Virus record (IMG/VR): IMGVR_UViG_3300013102_000800
Span: 1 to 46,519 of that record
Direction: 5' to 3' (one strand)
Length of the DNA: 46,519 nt
Source: a virus
Shown here: positions 1 through 7,736 of the stretch, one piece after another
Position numbering within the stretch: the stretch's first letter is position 1
Layout: each line of letters begins with the position of its first letter
Notes under the pieces: generated by a model
Database searches by the model: none
What the model saw: only the letters and a program-made list of their open reading frames with translations
What the model was told of the DNA's origin: nothing
Program-made: the position numbers and the translations under genes

Positions 1-1137
1 TCAGAACGCCAATTCGGCGCCCACCTCCAGGTACTCGATCTTCTTTTCGTCGTGCCCCTCCTGATAGTGCTTCGTCATCTTCTCGTCCGCATGCCCCATC
101 AACGCCTGAATGTACTCCTGCGGGAAATCCTGCTGTTCGTACAGCCATGCCCCTAAAGCGCGGATCTCGTGAAAAGTGGGGCGCTCGCCGGCCGGAACAT
201 GGTCGTAGGCGTGTGCAGCATCTCGGGCCTTGCTGAACTCTTTGGTCAAATAGTCCGGGGTCACCGATGTCCAGTGGTCCTTTGCGTCGATCTGTTCTCG
301 CCGCCTGGCCTTCGGCTTGTAGTGGATAAGGTACGGCGACACCAGCGGAGACCGCAGGCACTCACCGACAACCTCACGCAGCGCCGCTCCCATGGTGATT
401 TTTAAGTGAACCGGATTGTCATAGCCCTGGGTTTTCCCGGGCGACACAGTCAGCGTGTTCTTGTCCATGTCGACGGCCGACTTCAGCCAGGTCACGATGT
501 CCTCGCGGCGCTGAAGACTGGCCAGTGCCAGGCGAATGGCACGCTTCAGCCAAGGCGGCGTAGTCGCGGCGTCGATGATCGTCTTCAGTCCGTCGAGCGT
601 GTGCCGCTGGCGCTTCTTCTCCGCTTCTTTTTTTACAAGGGTCAGCTCGGCGTTGTTGCGCTCGGCCAGGCCCTTGGCAACGGCGAAGGCGAAGATCTGA
701 ACCCACAACCCGCGATGCTTTGTGTAGGCGTTGTTGCTGAACTGGTCGAGGTATTCGGCCATTGCCAGCACGTCCATCTGCCCAATCAGCCGATCGCCAA
801 GATCCTGTCGGTACCGCTCAAGCTTGAATTTGATTTCTTCCAGGGTGCGGGCGGCGTAGGTTTTTTCTGGCAACCATTCCTCTTCAAAGCGTTTCAGTAG
901 ATTGCTCACGATCGGCAGTCGGTCCCCGGTCAGAAGGGCCAGCAACGAACCGTCATCAACCACCAGTTCCGCGAACTTCAGATTGGCAGCCCGGGCCAGT
1001 TTGATCGCCTCCTCCAATGGGCGGTTGATGCTGGTCATCACACCGGTGACGGGGTTGCGGTACCGCCAATACTTCCCGTTTGGGTAAAGGTTCGGCGGCA
1101 ACTTTCTGTTTTGAAGCGTGCGTGGCCGGGCAGCCAT
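1..1137 (-). CDS. int: Phage integrase, tyrosine recombinase
   Basis: Site-specific recombinase of 378 residues that should integrate and excise the phage at a tRNA gene. The N-terminal ~75 residues resemble an arm-type DNA-binding domain, followed by a SAM-like core-binding domain (about 78-165) and the catalytic domain. Visible catalytic residues are Arg210/211 in LQRRED, Lys235, the HxxR box at 323-326, His349 in LMGHAD and the nucleophile Tyr358. The stop codon lies at the window edge, so attL and the tRNA should be immediately to the left. Its start codon shares one base with the stop of the excisionase-like gene upstream, so the two are translationally coupled. Confidence 0.95.
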   Translation of the reverse strand: MAARPRTLQNRKLPPNLYPNGKYWRYRNPVTGVMTSINRPLEEAIKLARAANLKFAELVVDDGSLLALLTGDRLPIVSNLLKRFEEEWLPEKTYAARTLEEIKFKLERYRQDLGDRLIGQMDVLAMAEYLDQFSNNAYTKHRGLWVQIFAFAVAKGLAERNNAELTLVKKEAEKKRQRHTLDGLKTIIDAATTPPWLKRAIRLALASLQRREDIVTWLKSAVDMDKNTLTVSPGKTQGYDNPVHLKITMGAALREVVGECLRSPLVSPYLIHYKPKARRREQIDAKDHWTSVTPDYLTKEFSKARDAAHAYDHVPAGERPTFHEIRALGAWLYEQQDFPQEYIQALMGHADEKMTKHYQEGHDEKKIEYLEVGAELAF

Positions 1138-1370
1138 CAGCCTATCTCCAACATCTTGGCCAGCAGTGGGTCGCTCGAACCCATTACTGCTGCCTGAACG
1201 TCGACGAAATACATCCCGCCTTTTACCTCTCCAATCACTTCGCCTTCCTCAATCCATTTTTTCAACTGTTGCAGGCTGGGTTTCCCGCCGACGTACCGCA
1301 GCTTTCTGTATTCGCCTGCCTCCATGAGGCGCGGCAACTTGACCGTAATTTGGGCCAGGACTTTTGCCAT
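1137..1370 (-). CDS. Excisionase-like small DNA-binding protein
   Basis: A 77-residue basic protein directly upstream of int, overlapping it as TGATG. It contains a winged-helix-like stretch (SLQQLKKWIEEGEVIGEVKGG) of the MerR/AlpA/Xis kind in which a short helix precedes the recognition helix. Size, position and coupling to int suggest a recombination directionality factor, but this is inference. The start is supported by GGAG seven bases upstream. Function unproven; it could also regulate int expression. Confidence 0.65.
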   Translation of the reverse strand: MAKVLAQITVKLPRLMEAGEYRKLRYVGGKPSLQQLKKWIEEGEVIGEVKGGMYFVDVQAAVMGSSDPLLAKMLEIG

Positions 1371-1409
1371 GATGATGCTCCGCGCCGCGTGGCGGCAGAA
1401 AGTAGGGAG

Positions 1410-1775
1410 TTAGTTGGTCGGCGTCGCCGTGAAGTCTTGGCCGAGCTTCCACGCTATGTAGCAACGGGTCAGCGCTGCCGGTGCCAAGCCCGAAAAGCCC
1501 ACATGTCCAAAGCCTTTGGCTTCGAACTGCGCGCCATGCGCAAATAGGGTCAGGATGCCGGCCCCTGACATCTCGTGAATGAGGATGGCGGCGTCACCCA
1601 GGTGCGAGTCGGGGCGAAACGGAAATGGCTCGCCGCCTGGGCCGGTGTCCCTGTACAAGCAGGGCCCCGAGGCGTACAGCTTGATTTGTTTTCTTTCTTC
1701 AATGCCCTGGGCGCGGGCAGCCCAGAGAGCCAGGTCGGCGCCTTGTAAGTCTTGGATGGATGATTTCTCAGGCAT
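1410..1775 (-). CDS. NinX/DUF2591-like phage protein
   Basis: 121 residues. The N-terminal pattern 'L-x-G-A-D-L-A-L-W-A-A-R-A-x-G' and the later PFxPDSHLGDA segment resemble the phage NinX/DUF2591 family, whose biochemical role is unknown. The ATG at 1775 is preferred over the upstream one at 1799 because GAGGA lies six bases before it. It is part of the leftward early operon. Family assignment is from memory of the motif, so it is moderately certain. Confidence 0.6.
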   Translation of the reverse strand: MPEKSSIQDLQGADLALWAARAQGIEERKQIKLYASGPCLYRDTGPGGEPFPFRPDSHLGDAAILIHEMSGAGILTLFAHGAQFEAKGFGHVGFSGLAPAALTRCYIAWKLGQDFTATPTN

Positions 1776-1825
1776 AACGAATCCTCGCCCGCCGTACACC
1801 GGCAGGCTGGTAGGTGGAAGAGGGA

Positions 1826-1975
1826 TTACTTGCGGCGCTGAAATTCAGTGCAGCGGACGATCACGGTCTGAGCGTCCCGGGCGAGCGCCGGCATTGTGTT
1901 GAAGGGGAGGTGACTGCAGTTGCGGTGGGCATGGACGCAGGTCCGACACATGCCTCCTTTCGGCTGGTGGGTCAT
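1826..1975 (-). CDS. Small cysteine-containing phage protein
   Basis: 49 residues with CxxC-x(6)-C and a later cysteine (CRTCVHAHRNC, then VRCTEF), a spacing that could hold a metal ion. The ATG at 1975 overlaps the TGA of the upstream gene as ATGA, which fixes the start and argues for translational coupling. The longer reading of the same frame (to 2119) lies entirely inside the neighbouring gene and is not used. Function unknown. Confidence 0.6.
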   Translation of the reverse strand: MTHQPKGGMCRTCVHAHRNCSHLPFNTMPALARDAQTVIVRCTEFQRRK

Positions 1976-2307
1976 GGCTTCCAACCCTTGCCGACGCGAA
2001 AAACCATCATCAGGTTGTGATGGAGAGGCACTTTGAGCACGTTGTCGAAAAACTCGCCCTTTCCAGAGATGAAGCCCGTAGGCACCTTGCTTCCTGCGAT
2101 CCCGAATTCTCGCCAGCATTCCTCGCCGCCGTTCTCGTCCCAGTAAGCGCGTTCGCGTTTCGGAATCTCATCGTAGGTTTTTGTGAACATGGAGTGATCC
2201 GGAATATCGCAGATCCGGCGCCATGCGGGATGGCGCTTGCACCAGTTGGCGGCATGCTGAGAAGCTTGCTCGGCAGAGTAAAATTCTTTGGTGAGTTGTT
2301 CTGTCAT
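1972..2307 (-). CDS. Hypothetical phage early protein
   Basis: 111 residues, acidic/aromatic mix, no recognisable domain. The ATG at 2307 has AAGGGG eight bases upstream and overlaps the stop of the 17-codon ORF ahead of it (TGATG). The stop overlaps the next start (ATGA). This end-to-end coupling is the strongest evidence that it is a real member of the leftward operon. Confidence 0.7.
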   Translation of the reverse strand: MTEQLTKEFYSAEQASQHAANWCKRHPAWRRICDIPDHSMFTKTYDEIPKRERAYWDENGGEECWREFGIAGSKVPTGFISGKGEFFDNVLKVPLHHNLMMVFRVGKGWKP

Positions 2308-2360
2308 CACCGCGACCCCTTGTAGCAGTACACGTAGGCGAACCAGGCGAGGGCGATCAT
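2307..2360 (-). CDS. Tiny 17-residue hydrophobic peptide, coupled
   Basis: A 17-codon frame (MIALAWFAYVYCYKGSR) fills exactly the gap between two early genes. Its ATG overlaps the upstream stop as ATGA, its TGA overlaps the downstream ATG as TGATG, and AAGGTG sits five bases before its start. The peptide is a single short hydrophobic helix with a basic C-terminus, like a minimal membrane peptide. It could be functional or could simply be a coupling device that passes ribosomes along the operon. Confidence 0.45.
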   Translation of the reverse strand: MIALAWFAYVYCYKGSR

Positions 2361-2545
2361 GGCGTCACCTTGATGTCGACATCGTCATGAATCCACTCGA
2401 TGTCGAGCAGGTCCTCTTCATCGATCTGCGCACCGCGCAAGTCGTCGCTGGCCAGCAGTTCCTCAACGTCATCATCGGACGCATCCTCGATCACCTTGCG
2501 GAAGTTCACGACCGCTTTCCCGGTCAGCACAATTGTTTTGCTCAT
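2357..2545 (-). CDS. Small acidic phage protein
   Basis: 62 residues, strongly acidic in the second half (DDDVEELLASDD, DEEDLLDIEW). The start at 2545 overlaps the stop of the ASCH gene as ATGA and has AGGTGG four bases upstream, so the longer in-frame version to 2653 is rejected. The acidic surface could suggest a DNA-mimic or a protein-binding role, but nothing shows this directly. Member of the leftward early operon. Confidence 0.6.
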   Translation of the reverse strand: MSKTIVLTGKAVVNFRKVIEDASDDDVEELLASDDLRGAQIDEEDLLDIEWIHDDVDIKVTP

Positions 2546-3249
2546 GGCGCCACCTGCTTGAATGAGATTGACCAGACCCAGGGGTTGGCGTCCCAGTTGC
2601 CGCCGGTTGAGTTCCAGAGATTGGCGAACGCCCAGCGTGGCGCGCCCAGGCATTGTTCATGGCTGGTGGTCTTGTCCCACATCCAGCCATCGCGCTGCGG
2701 GTGGTGCGTATCGGGGTACTCGCATGCTGTTGCGTCACGCCAACCGAGGCCTCCGTGTCCGCATTTGCGGCCGTAGTCGGTGAAAAAACATCCCTCGGCG
2801 ATCGCCTGCTCATCGCTGATGTCCTGCAACCGCTCGACCCGGACGTCGGTGATTTCCAGCAAGATGCGGCTGTCACGGCGGAACATGTGGATGGCAGGAG
2901 TCCACCTTTTAACCTGGCAGTGAGCGCCATCATCGGTGTCGGCGCGGTAGGTCATGCGGCAGCCGATATCGGCATGGGTTTCGCGCACCCATAGCCGGTC
3001 GCCGGGCTTTCCGTATGGGAACTTGCATCCAGTCTCGCCATCACGCCACCAAGCGCCAAATATCTCTGGTCCGGCCTCTTGGCAGCCATGACGATTGGTG
3101 ACTGCCACGTTGTACGATTCGACTGTGATGGTTGCATCAGCGTCTGGCTGGAGCTTCATCACCCGCCGCGTGACCGTCTTCCGGCCTTCCAGGATGGCGC
3201 GCACCATCGAGGCCGAGAACAGGATCGGCCGTTCTTTTATCTGAGTCAT
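2542..3249 (-). CDS. ASCH-domain phage protein
   Basis: 235 residues. Residues 1-35 carry the phage ASCH signature (RPILFSASMVRAILEGRKTVTRRV), followed by GKPGDRLWVRET and EITDVRVERLQDISDEQAIAEG, which are the usual conserved blocks of this family. ASCH is a PUA-like beta-barrel thought to bind RNA or modified nucleotides; the phage members are often labelled morphogenetic but have no settled role. The start is placed at 3249 (GAGG seven bases upstream, ATGA overlap with the preceding gene) rather than 3351. Confidence 0.75.
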   Translation of the reverse strand: MTQIKERPILFSASMVRAILEGRKTVTRRVMKLQPDADATITVESYNVAVTNRHGCQEAGPEIFGAWWRDGETGCKFPYGKPGDRLWVRETHADIGCRMTYRADTDDGAHCQVKRWTPAIHMFRRDSRILLEITDVRVERLQDISDEQAIAEGCFFTDYGRKCGHGGLGWRDATACEYPDTHHPQRDGWMWDKTTSHEQCLGAPRWAFANLWNSTGGNWDANPWVWSISFKQVAP

Positions 3250-3560
3250 GGTTGCACCTCGCGGCACGCCCACTGCACATATGGGCCGTCTTCGGTGTCG
3301 AAAATTCCGAGTAAGAACCACTCGTTCGCCGGCGGCGTTTCGGGCTCCCATCCGAGGCAGTGGCAGGCGTCATCATCCCAATAAGGATGGGCTTCCAAGT
3401 CCGACTCCATGTGCCAGCCGACCACTTTGAGGTGCTGGCCATCGAGCCACGCTTTGTAGGCTTCGTGGTCTTCGTCGAATTCTGGGATGCCTGGGTGGTA
3501 CCAGTACCCGTCCTCGTCGCGCACAACCTCGACGGGGCCAATCAACTTTTCTTCAGGCAT
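3246..3560 (-). CDS. Hypothetical acidic phage protein
   Basis: 104 residues rich in Asp, Glu and Trp (DEDGYWYHPGIPEFDEDHEAYKAW). No domain recognised. The ATG at 3560 has AAGGA seven bases upstream; the stop overlaps the ASCH start. Just upstream, 3573-3586 is a perfect 14-base palindrome (GCCGCTATAGCGGC) in the only spacer of this part of the operon, which could be a small hairpin in the transcript. Confidence 0.65.
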   Translation of the reverse strand: MPEEKLIGPVEVVRDEDGYWYHPGIPEFDEDHEAYKAWLDGQHLKVVGWHMESDLEAHPYWDDDACHCLGWEPETPPANEWFLLGIFDTEDGPYVQWACREVQP

Positions 3561-3610
3561 GACTTCGTCCTTGCCGCTATAGCGGCTGACTTTGAAGGGG
3601 GAGGGATTTA

Positions 3611-4207
3611 CTACAGTCCGGTCAGATATTCTTTGATCAGGTCGGCGACGCACTCGACGGTGAGCAGGGTGTCGGAGTCGGGGAATTCCTCGGCCAGCCT
3701 GGTCACAAGTTTTTCTGCCACCAGGGTGGGGTTTTCGGCACGTGGGTCAGGCTTGCACCAGAATGCGATGATCTTTCGGCCGTCCCCTTTGAAATCAGAC
3801 AGGAACCGACCTTCTACCCGTTCATTTGACATGCTCAGGTGAACGGCGGCGACTTGTTTCCCGTCCTTGAAGTCCGGGATTCGGTGCATCGCCCATGGCT
3901 CAAGATCCTGATCGAGCGTCAATAGTTGATGTACGAGCTGGCGCACCGTCTTCGGTGCTCCCCATGTCACGGGGTCAGCGGTGATCGGCACGGTCAGCTC
4001 ATCAATCCGCTGATCCGCTGCGTTCAGTCGCAGCTGCAGGGCGTCACGCTCGGCTTTCATGCGATCGAAGGTCACGCCCAGCACGTACTGCACCGGCTGG
4101 TGTCCGCATTCGCAATCCGGCCAAGGGTTGTCCTCTGCCCAGGTCCTGCCGTCACCGGTATCAGCCTCGCAGGCCGGACCGAGGTAAATCACTTTTGGCT
4201 CGCTCAC
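3611..4207 (-). CDS. Hypothetical phage protein with coiled-coil segment
   Basis: 198 residues from a GTG at 4207, chosen because GAGG lies nine bases upstream and the longer frame to 4252 would overlap the neighbour. Near the N-terminus it has a CxC pair and HQPVQY, then a heptad-like stretch (MKAERDALQLRLNAADQRIDEL) of the kind seen in Ea22-like early proteins. The C-terminal 60 residues (FWCKPDPRAENPTLVAEKLVTRLAEEF) look globular. Function unknown. Confidence 0.6.
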   Translation of the reverse strand: MSEPKVIYLGPACEADTGDGRTWAEDNPWPDCECGHQPVQYVLGVTFDRMKAERDALQLRLNAADQRIDELTVPITADPVTWGAPKTVRQLVHQLLTLDQDLEPWAMHRIPDFKDGKQVAAVHLSMSNERVEGRFLSDFKGDGRKIIAFWCKPDPRAENPTLVAEKLVTRLAEEFPDSDTLLTVECVADLIKEYLTGL

Positions 4208-4221
4208 TTTGAAAGACCTCT

Positions 4222-4626
4222 TCAATTGTCCGTACCCGTGTAGGTGCGCCAAGGGACCTTGACGCCGTTAAACTCGGCCGCACTCGGCAACTCTTCCAGG
4301 CAAGCGAAGATCGGCATACCAAGCTCGCGCGCCCGGTGGACTTCACCTAGGGTGCCGGCGCTGTATCGCCAGCCATTGATCAACACCACCGCATCACAGC
4401 GCTCCATCAGCGCCAGGGTGCCGTCGAGGAAGAACTGGTCCTGATCAGGCAGGTCATCGTCGAAGTGCGCCGTGTTCGTGTGCGGGCAAATCGGGAACCA
4501 GCCGAGGCGGGCGGTGCTGACCGCGACTGACCTGGCCACCGCGATGTTTTCCGCGATCAGTTCACGGGTCGCAGCCCGGTAAGGGCCGGCCACGTAGATG
4601 ACTGGGATTTTGTTTTCTGTGGGCAT
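4222..4626 (-). CDS. DUF4406 / nucleoside deoxyribosyltransferase-like protein
   Basis: 134 residues beginning IPVIYVAGPYRA, the Rossmann-like opening of the DUF4406/DUF1937 and nucleoside 2-deoxyribosyltransferase superfamily, then HTNTAHFD and FLDGTLALMERCDAVVLINGWRYSAGTLGEVHRARELGMPIF, in which the Asp and Glu positions match the nucleotide-binding end of that fold. The role may be nucleotide salvage or base-swapping, but substrate is unknown. AGGA six bases before the ATG at 4626 supports the start over the longer frame. Confidence 0.75.
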   Translation of the reverse strand: MPTENKIPVIYVAGPYRAATRELIAENIAVARSVAVSTARLGWFPICPHTNTAHFDDDLPDQDQFFLDGTLALMERCDAVVLINGWRYSAGTLGEVHRARELGMPIFACLEELPSAAEFNGVKVPWRTYTGTDN

Positions 4627-4656
4627 GGGGCGTCCTATGCCGGGGCATACCCGGGC

Positions 4657-4665
4657 TGTGGATAA
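4657..4665 (-). other. DnaA-box match
   Basis: The nonamer reads TTATCCACA on the minus strand, a perfect match to the consensus DnaA box. It is single, with no cluster nearby, and lies in the 248-base spacer between the methyltransferase and DUF4406 genes. It may be chance, or a local regulatory site. Confidence 0.3.
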
Positions 4666-4756
4666 GTTTTGTTCGGTGAAAAAAACACTCTTTTGAGGGG
4701 GTTTCGAAAGTCGTGACGTAAATATCTGGGCTTCAACCAAACCAGAGATCTACAAA

Positions 4757-4873
4757 ATGAAGCGAGTTGTTGAAGACCTGTTGTTCCAAATACTGATCGA
4801 CCAGGTGATGACGCAGATCTACCACCTGATCGCCTGGCTCAATGCAATGCCTTGGGAGGTTTGGTTTGCATGA
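4757..4873 (+). CDS. Candidate 38-residue hydrophobic peptide
   Basis: A plus-strand frame of 38 codons in the spacer between two minus-strand genes, ending two bases before the methyltransferase stop codon. The peptide is amphipathic and ends in a Trp-rich hydrophobic run (IAWLNAMPWEVWFA). No good ribosome-binding site is present (only AGAG upstream) and no clear promoter. It is listed because the composition is unusually protein-like and the packing against the neighbour is tight; it may still be chance. Confidence 0.25.
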   Translation: MKRVVEDLLFQILIDQVMTQIYHLIAWLNAMPWEVWFA

Positions 4874-4874
4874 G

Positions 4875-6680
4875 TTAGGCCGCGAGTCGCTGGTAAAGCT
4901 CGATGATGTCGGCGGCGTTTGCGGCGACCAGTGCTTCGGCTTCATCCGGACAGACACTGTTGCCGATCAGCCGCACCTGGTCGGTCTTGTTGATGTCCCG
5001 CCACTCTTCGGCGCCGGTCACCGGATCGACGAACAGGCCGCGATCGATGATGTAGCTTTTGTCGAAGCCCTGCGCAGCCTTCAACTCAGGCGGTTGGAGC
5101 ATGCGCAGGGTGATGTCCACCAGCACATAGCCACCGACCACGACCATCCCGGCCGGGTCCTTGAAGTGCTCCGGCAGGTATTCGTGCATGAAGGCGGCGC
5201 AGCGTCGGGCTCCTTCCATCTGCTCAGGCGTCAGCGTGTCCGGAACTTGCACAACTTCGACCAGCGCAACACGATCCTTCGTTGGCAGGGTGTGCATCGG
5301 CTCAGTGAGCGAAATGCCGTCCTTCTCGTTGCCGTAGTACTTCACCAGGTAGGCGTTCACCAGACGCTGGTTGGCGCCCGACTGGCAGATGGTTGAGATG
5401 GGGTCGTAGGCCGAACGGCCATCACCTTTGTAGTAGCCTCCGTTCGCCTGTTCGAAGAACGCGGCAACGATGCCGTGACGTGCTGCACCGGCCAGCACCG
5501 TTTGCGTTGGCTCGGCGGGCGAGCTGCCCGCAGCGTTCTGGCCGAAAGCCGTCATGTGTGCGGCGACCATGGCGAAGTGGCCGCCTTTGACCTGGGCGAC
5601 CTGCGTGCGCAGCGGCTCCTGCACATCGAAGTTGCGTTGCGATGAACCGTTGGCGCACTCCGTGAGGAATGGCGCTGTCACCGGCTGCACCAGTGCGTGA
5701 TGCGTGCCGCCGGCGCTGATGGTGGAGAGTGCTTCGTCCGTGCCGTGGGTGCTAGTGTGTGATTCCGAGGTGCCGCGCATCGGGACAATAAACGGCTTCG
5801 CGCTGGTCAGCACATGTCGCCAGCAGCCCTTGGCCACGCGGCGCATGGTGTTCTCTGCCATTGGCTTGTCGCGGAAAATGGTTCGACCCAGGTTGCTCCA
5901 GTCGATGCACTCCGCAGCGGTGCGCCAGGGCAGTTGCTTGGCGGCAGGATATTTGTGGCGCTTCGGCGCTGGCCAGACGATAGGCTTGCCGTCGCTGCGG
6001 GCTACCAAATACAACCGCTTGCGGATGGTAGGGGCGTTGGCGTTGGCAGCGATACGTTCACGCCATTCGACGTTGTAGCCCAAACCCCGCACCAGAGCCT
6101 CCGCCGGAACGAACTCGCCGATCGACTCTAGAATCTCCGGCATGTCAGGGTGATCTGCAGGGAGCCCGGTGCTGAGGGCTGCAATGAACGACTTGAAGGT
6201 GCGGCCGCGCTCGGCCTTGATTGGCTGGCCTTCCTCGTCAATTGGCCCCCAGTCGCAAAACTCTTCGACGTTCTCCAGGAACATCAAGCGCGGTCGGGTG
6301 GCATGAGCCCAGCGCACAACAACCCAGGCCAAGCCACGTACTCCGCGATCGCGCGGGGCACCACCTTTGGCTTTGCTGTGGTGTCGGCAGTCGGGGGATG
6401 CCCAGAGGATGCCAACAGGCTGGCCACCGGTGGCAAGTACCGGGTCAACCTCGAACACATCGGCAACATAGTGCGCCGTTTGTGGGTGGTTGGCGCGGTG
6501 CACTGCCAGGGCGATCGGGTTGTGGTTTACCGCGACATCCGGTTCCCGGTATGCCCGGGCGATGCCGGTGCTGGCGCCACCGCCGCCGGCGAACAGATCC
6601 ACCACCAGCTCTTTTTCGAACGGCAGGCCCATGCTTGGCTGGCCATGGATGAACTGGGGTTTCTTCTGTTGTGCGGACAT
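4875..6680 (-). CDS. DNA (cytosine-5) methyltransferase
   Basis: 601 residues, transferring methyl from S-adenosylmethionine to cytosine C5. Motif I is DLFAGGGGAS (28-37), motif IV is SPDCRHHS with catalytic Cys98 in place of the usual PCQ-FS, motif VI is ENVEEF (136-141), motif VIII is NAPTIRKRLYLVA, and motif X is GNSVCPDEAEALVAAN near the C-terminus, so both ends of the fold are present. The long middle region should hold the target-recognition domain. No restriction gene is adjacent, so it is an orphan enzyme, likely for protection against host restriction or for gene control. The ATG at 6680 has GAGG eight bases upstream; the longer frame to 6905 would run into the divergent gene. Confidence 0.9.
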   Translation of the reverse strand: MSAQQKKPQFIHGQPSMGLPFEKELVVDLFAGGGGASTGIARAYREPDVAVNHNPIALAVHRANHPQTAHYVADVFEVDPVLATGGQPVGILWASPDCRHHSKAKGGAPRDRGVRGLAWVVVRWAHATRPRLMFLENVEEFCDWGPIDEEGQPIKAERGRTFKSFIAALSTGLPADHPDMPEILESIGEFVPAEALVRGLGYNVEWRERIAANANAPTIRKRLYLVARSDGKPIVWPAPKRHKYPAAKQLPWRTAAECIDWSNLGRTIFRDKPMAENTMRRVAKGCWRHVLTSAKPFIVPMRGTSESHTSTHGTDEALSTISAGGTHHALVQPVTAPFLTECANGSSQRNFDVQEPLRTQVAQVKGGHFAMVAAHMTAFGQNAAGSSPAEPTQTVLAGAARHGIVAAFFEQANGGYYKGDGRSAYDPISTICQSGANQRLVNAYLVKYYGNEKDGISLTEPMHTLPTKDRVALVEVVQVPDTLTPEQMEGARRCAAFMHEYLPEHFKDPAGMVVVGGYVLVDITLRMLQPPELKAAQGFDKSYIIDRGLFVDPVTGAEEWRDINKTDQVRLIGNSVCPDEAEALVAANAADIIELYQRLAA

Positions 6681-6703
6681 AGGGGGGCCTCGCCGGGTAT
6701 ATT
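6674..6703 (+). promoter_or_regulatory. Candidate promoter for the 6730-7377 gene pair
   Basis: CGGACA at 6674-6679, an 18-base spacer and TATATT at 6698-6703 (4/6 and 5/6 to consensus). A start near 6710 would give a 20-base leader ending in AGGAGG. It overlaps the first codons of the divergent methyltransferase gene. Confidence 0.4.
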
Positions 6704-6729
6704 TGGCGGTTTTGGAAAAGGAGGTCGTG

Positions 6730-6990
6730 ATGTCGGTTAAAACGGTTGTTGTTTCTTTATCAGGTGCTGCCGGTGTGATTTCCGCCGGACTTTGGATTTG
6801 GTCAGCGCTGGCGCACGTTCCATATGAGCCGAGAACGAATGAAGACGGTTCGCCTGTTGGAGTGCTAAGCGATGGCAAAACTGATTTCATACGCACTTGG
6901 AGCAAGCAATCTCGCCTCAGTGCGTGGGCCGCTATCGCCGCTGCATGTGCAGCAGGCCTTCAAGCATTTTCGCTACTCCTCAATGACTGA
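6730..6990 (+). CDS. Small two-helix inner-membrane protein
   Basis: 86 residues. Two hydrophobic helices (about 6-30 and 64-84) flank a polar loop, which predicts a hairpin in the inner membrane with a periplasmic or cytoplasmic loop of some 33 residues. The ATG at 6730 has a strong AGGAGG seven bases upstream. It lies on the strand opposite to the early operon, which is typical of accessory genes expressed in the lysogen. No family recognised; function unknown. Confidence 0.7.
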   Translation: MSVKTVVVSLSGAAGVISAGLWIWSALAHVPYEPRTNEDGSPVGVLSDGKTDFIRTWSKQSRLSAWAAIAAACAAGLQAFSLLLND

Positions 6991-7077
6991 GGGCGCGCGC
7001 CTGCCTCGCCGGCTGGCGTGATTCGTTGAAGTGGGGTATTTGTGTTCGCCCCGGCATGGAGCCGGAAGGAGAAAATT

Positions 7078-7377
7078 GTGGGGAAGATGAAAGTTGAACG
7101 TCTGACGATTAGCTCAGGCTCGAGTCTGGCGACGTATGATCGAGAGAAAAGCTCTGAGGAGCTTTTTCTGGAAAATACGGATGAGCTTGATGTGTACCAA
7201 GTGACGCTTCGCGAAGGGACTTATGGGCACACCGGCGAAGTGAGGGAAGAGGGTGAGTTTGACGCCACTCTGTCCATCGGAGGCAGCTTGCATGGCCACG
7301 TACTGACCCAAATCTCAGGTCGCACTCGGGAAGGTGAGCCGGAAACAATCATCCTTACGCTGAAGGTTGAGCGCTAA
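7078..7377 (+). CDS. Hypothetical soluble beta-rich protein
   Basis: 99 residues from a GTG at 7078, selected because AGGAG lies six bases upstream; the next ATG (7087) is 15 bases away. Alternating hydrophobic residues through most of the length (VERLTISSG, LDVYQVTLREG, ETIILTLKVER) suggest an all-beta fold. It follows the membrane-protein gene by 87 bases on the same strand, so the two probably form a two-gene unit. Its TAA overlaps the stop codon of the convergent gene. Unrecognised. Confidence 0.65.
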   Translation: MGKMKVERLTISSGSSLATYDREKSSEELFLENTDELDVYQVTLREGTYGHTGEVREEGEFDATLSIGGSLHGHVLTQISGRTREGEPETIILTLKVER

Positions 7378-7736
7378 GGCTCGATTATTTCGTCTTCAGG
7401 TTCGCCGGGATGCTTTGCAAAATACAGCAGCCCGGCAGCTCTCAACTGTCGCAACACCTTTTCGCTAGGCTTGTAAGGTGTCGCGACATTCCGCAGCATC
7501 CAGGCCTGCATCTCGAAGTCGGCGCCGATTAGATTTTTCAGCAACCGCTGATGAATGTCCTGCTGGTTGTTTATGCCATGGGCATCCATGACCTTTTTCA
7601 GATCGGGCTTGAACACCCCGGCCACCTCAACAGTGAACTTCTCGATGCCCAGCGCAGCTTTCTTCGCGTTTTCCTTCTCGCGCTTCCTGCGCTGCTTGAT
7701 AGCTTCCGCCGTCAGTTCCTGCTGTTCCTCGGCCAT
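7374..7736 (-). CDS. Hypothetical basic phage protein
   Basis: 120 residues, with a very charged helical N-terminus (AEAIKQRRKREKENAKKAALG) followed by a helical domain ending in an acidic tail (PEDEIIEP). The ATG at 7736 has GAGG six bases upstream; a TTG at 7751 is possible but lacks spacing for a binding site. Placement is at the head of the part of the leftward operon beyond the plus-strand pair. A DNA-binding role is plausible from charge alone. Confidence 0.6.
   Translation of the reverse strand: MAEEQQELTAEAIKQRRKREKENAKKAALGIEKFTVEVAGVFKPDLKKVMDAHGINNQQDIHQRLLKNLIGADFEMQAWMLRNVATPYKPSEKVLRQLRAAGLLYFAKHPGEPEDEIIEP

Noticed and set aside
3573-3586. Perfect 14-base palindrome in an operon spacer
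   Set aside because: Too short and GC-rich to call an operator; no second copy seen near any promoter. Noted only with the neighbouring gene.
4733-4957. 74-codon minus-strand frame between methyltransferase and DUF4406 genes
   Set aside because: Overlaps the methyltransferase C-terminus in another frame, with low-complexity Ser/Pro/Thr start and no ribosome-binding site.
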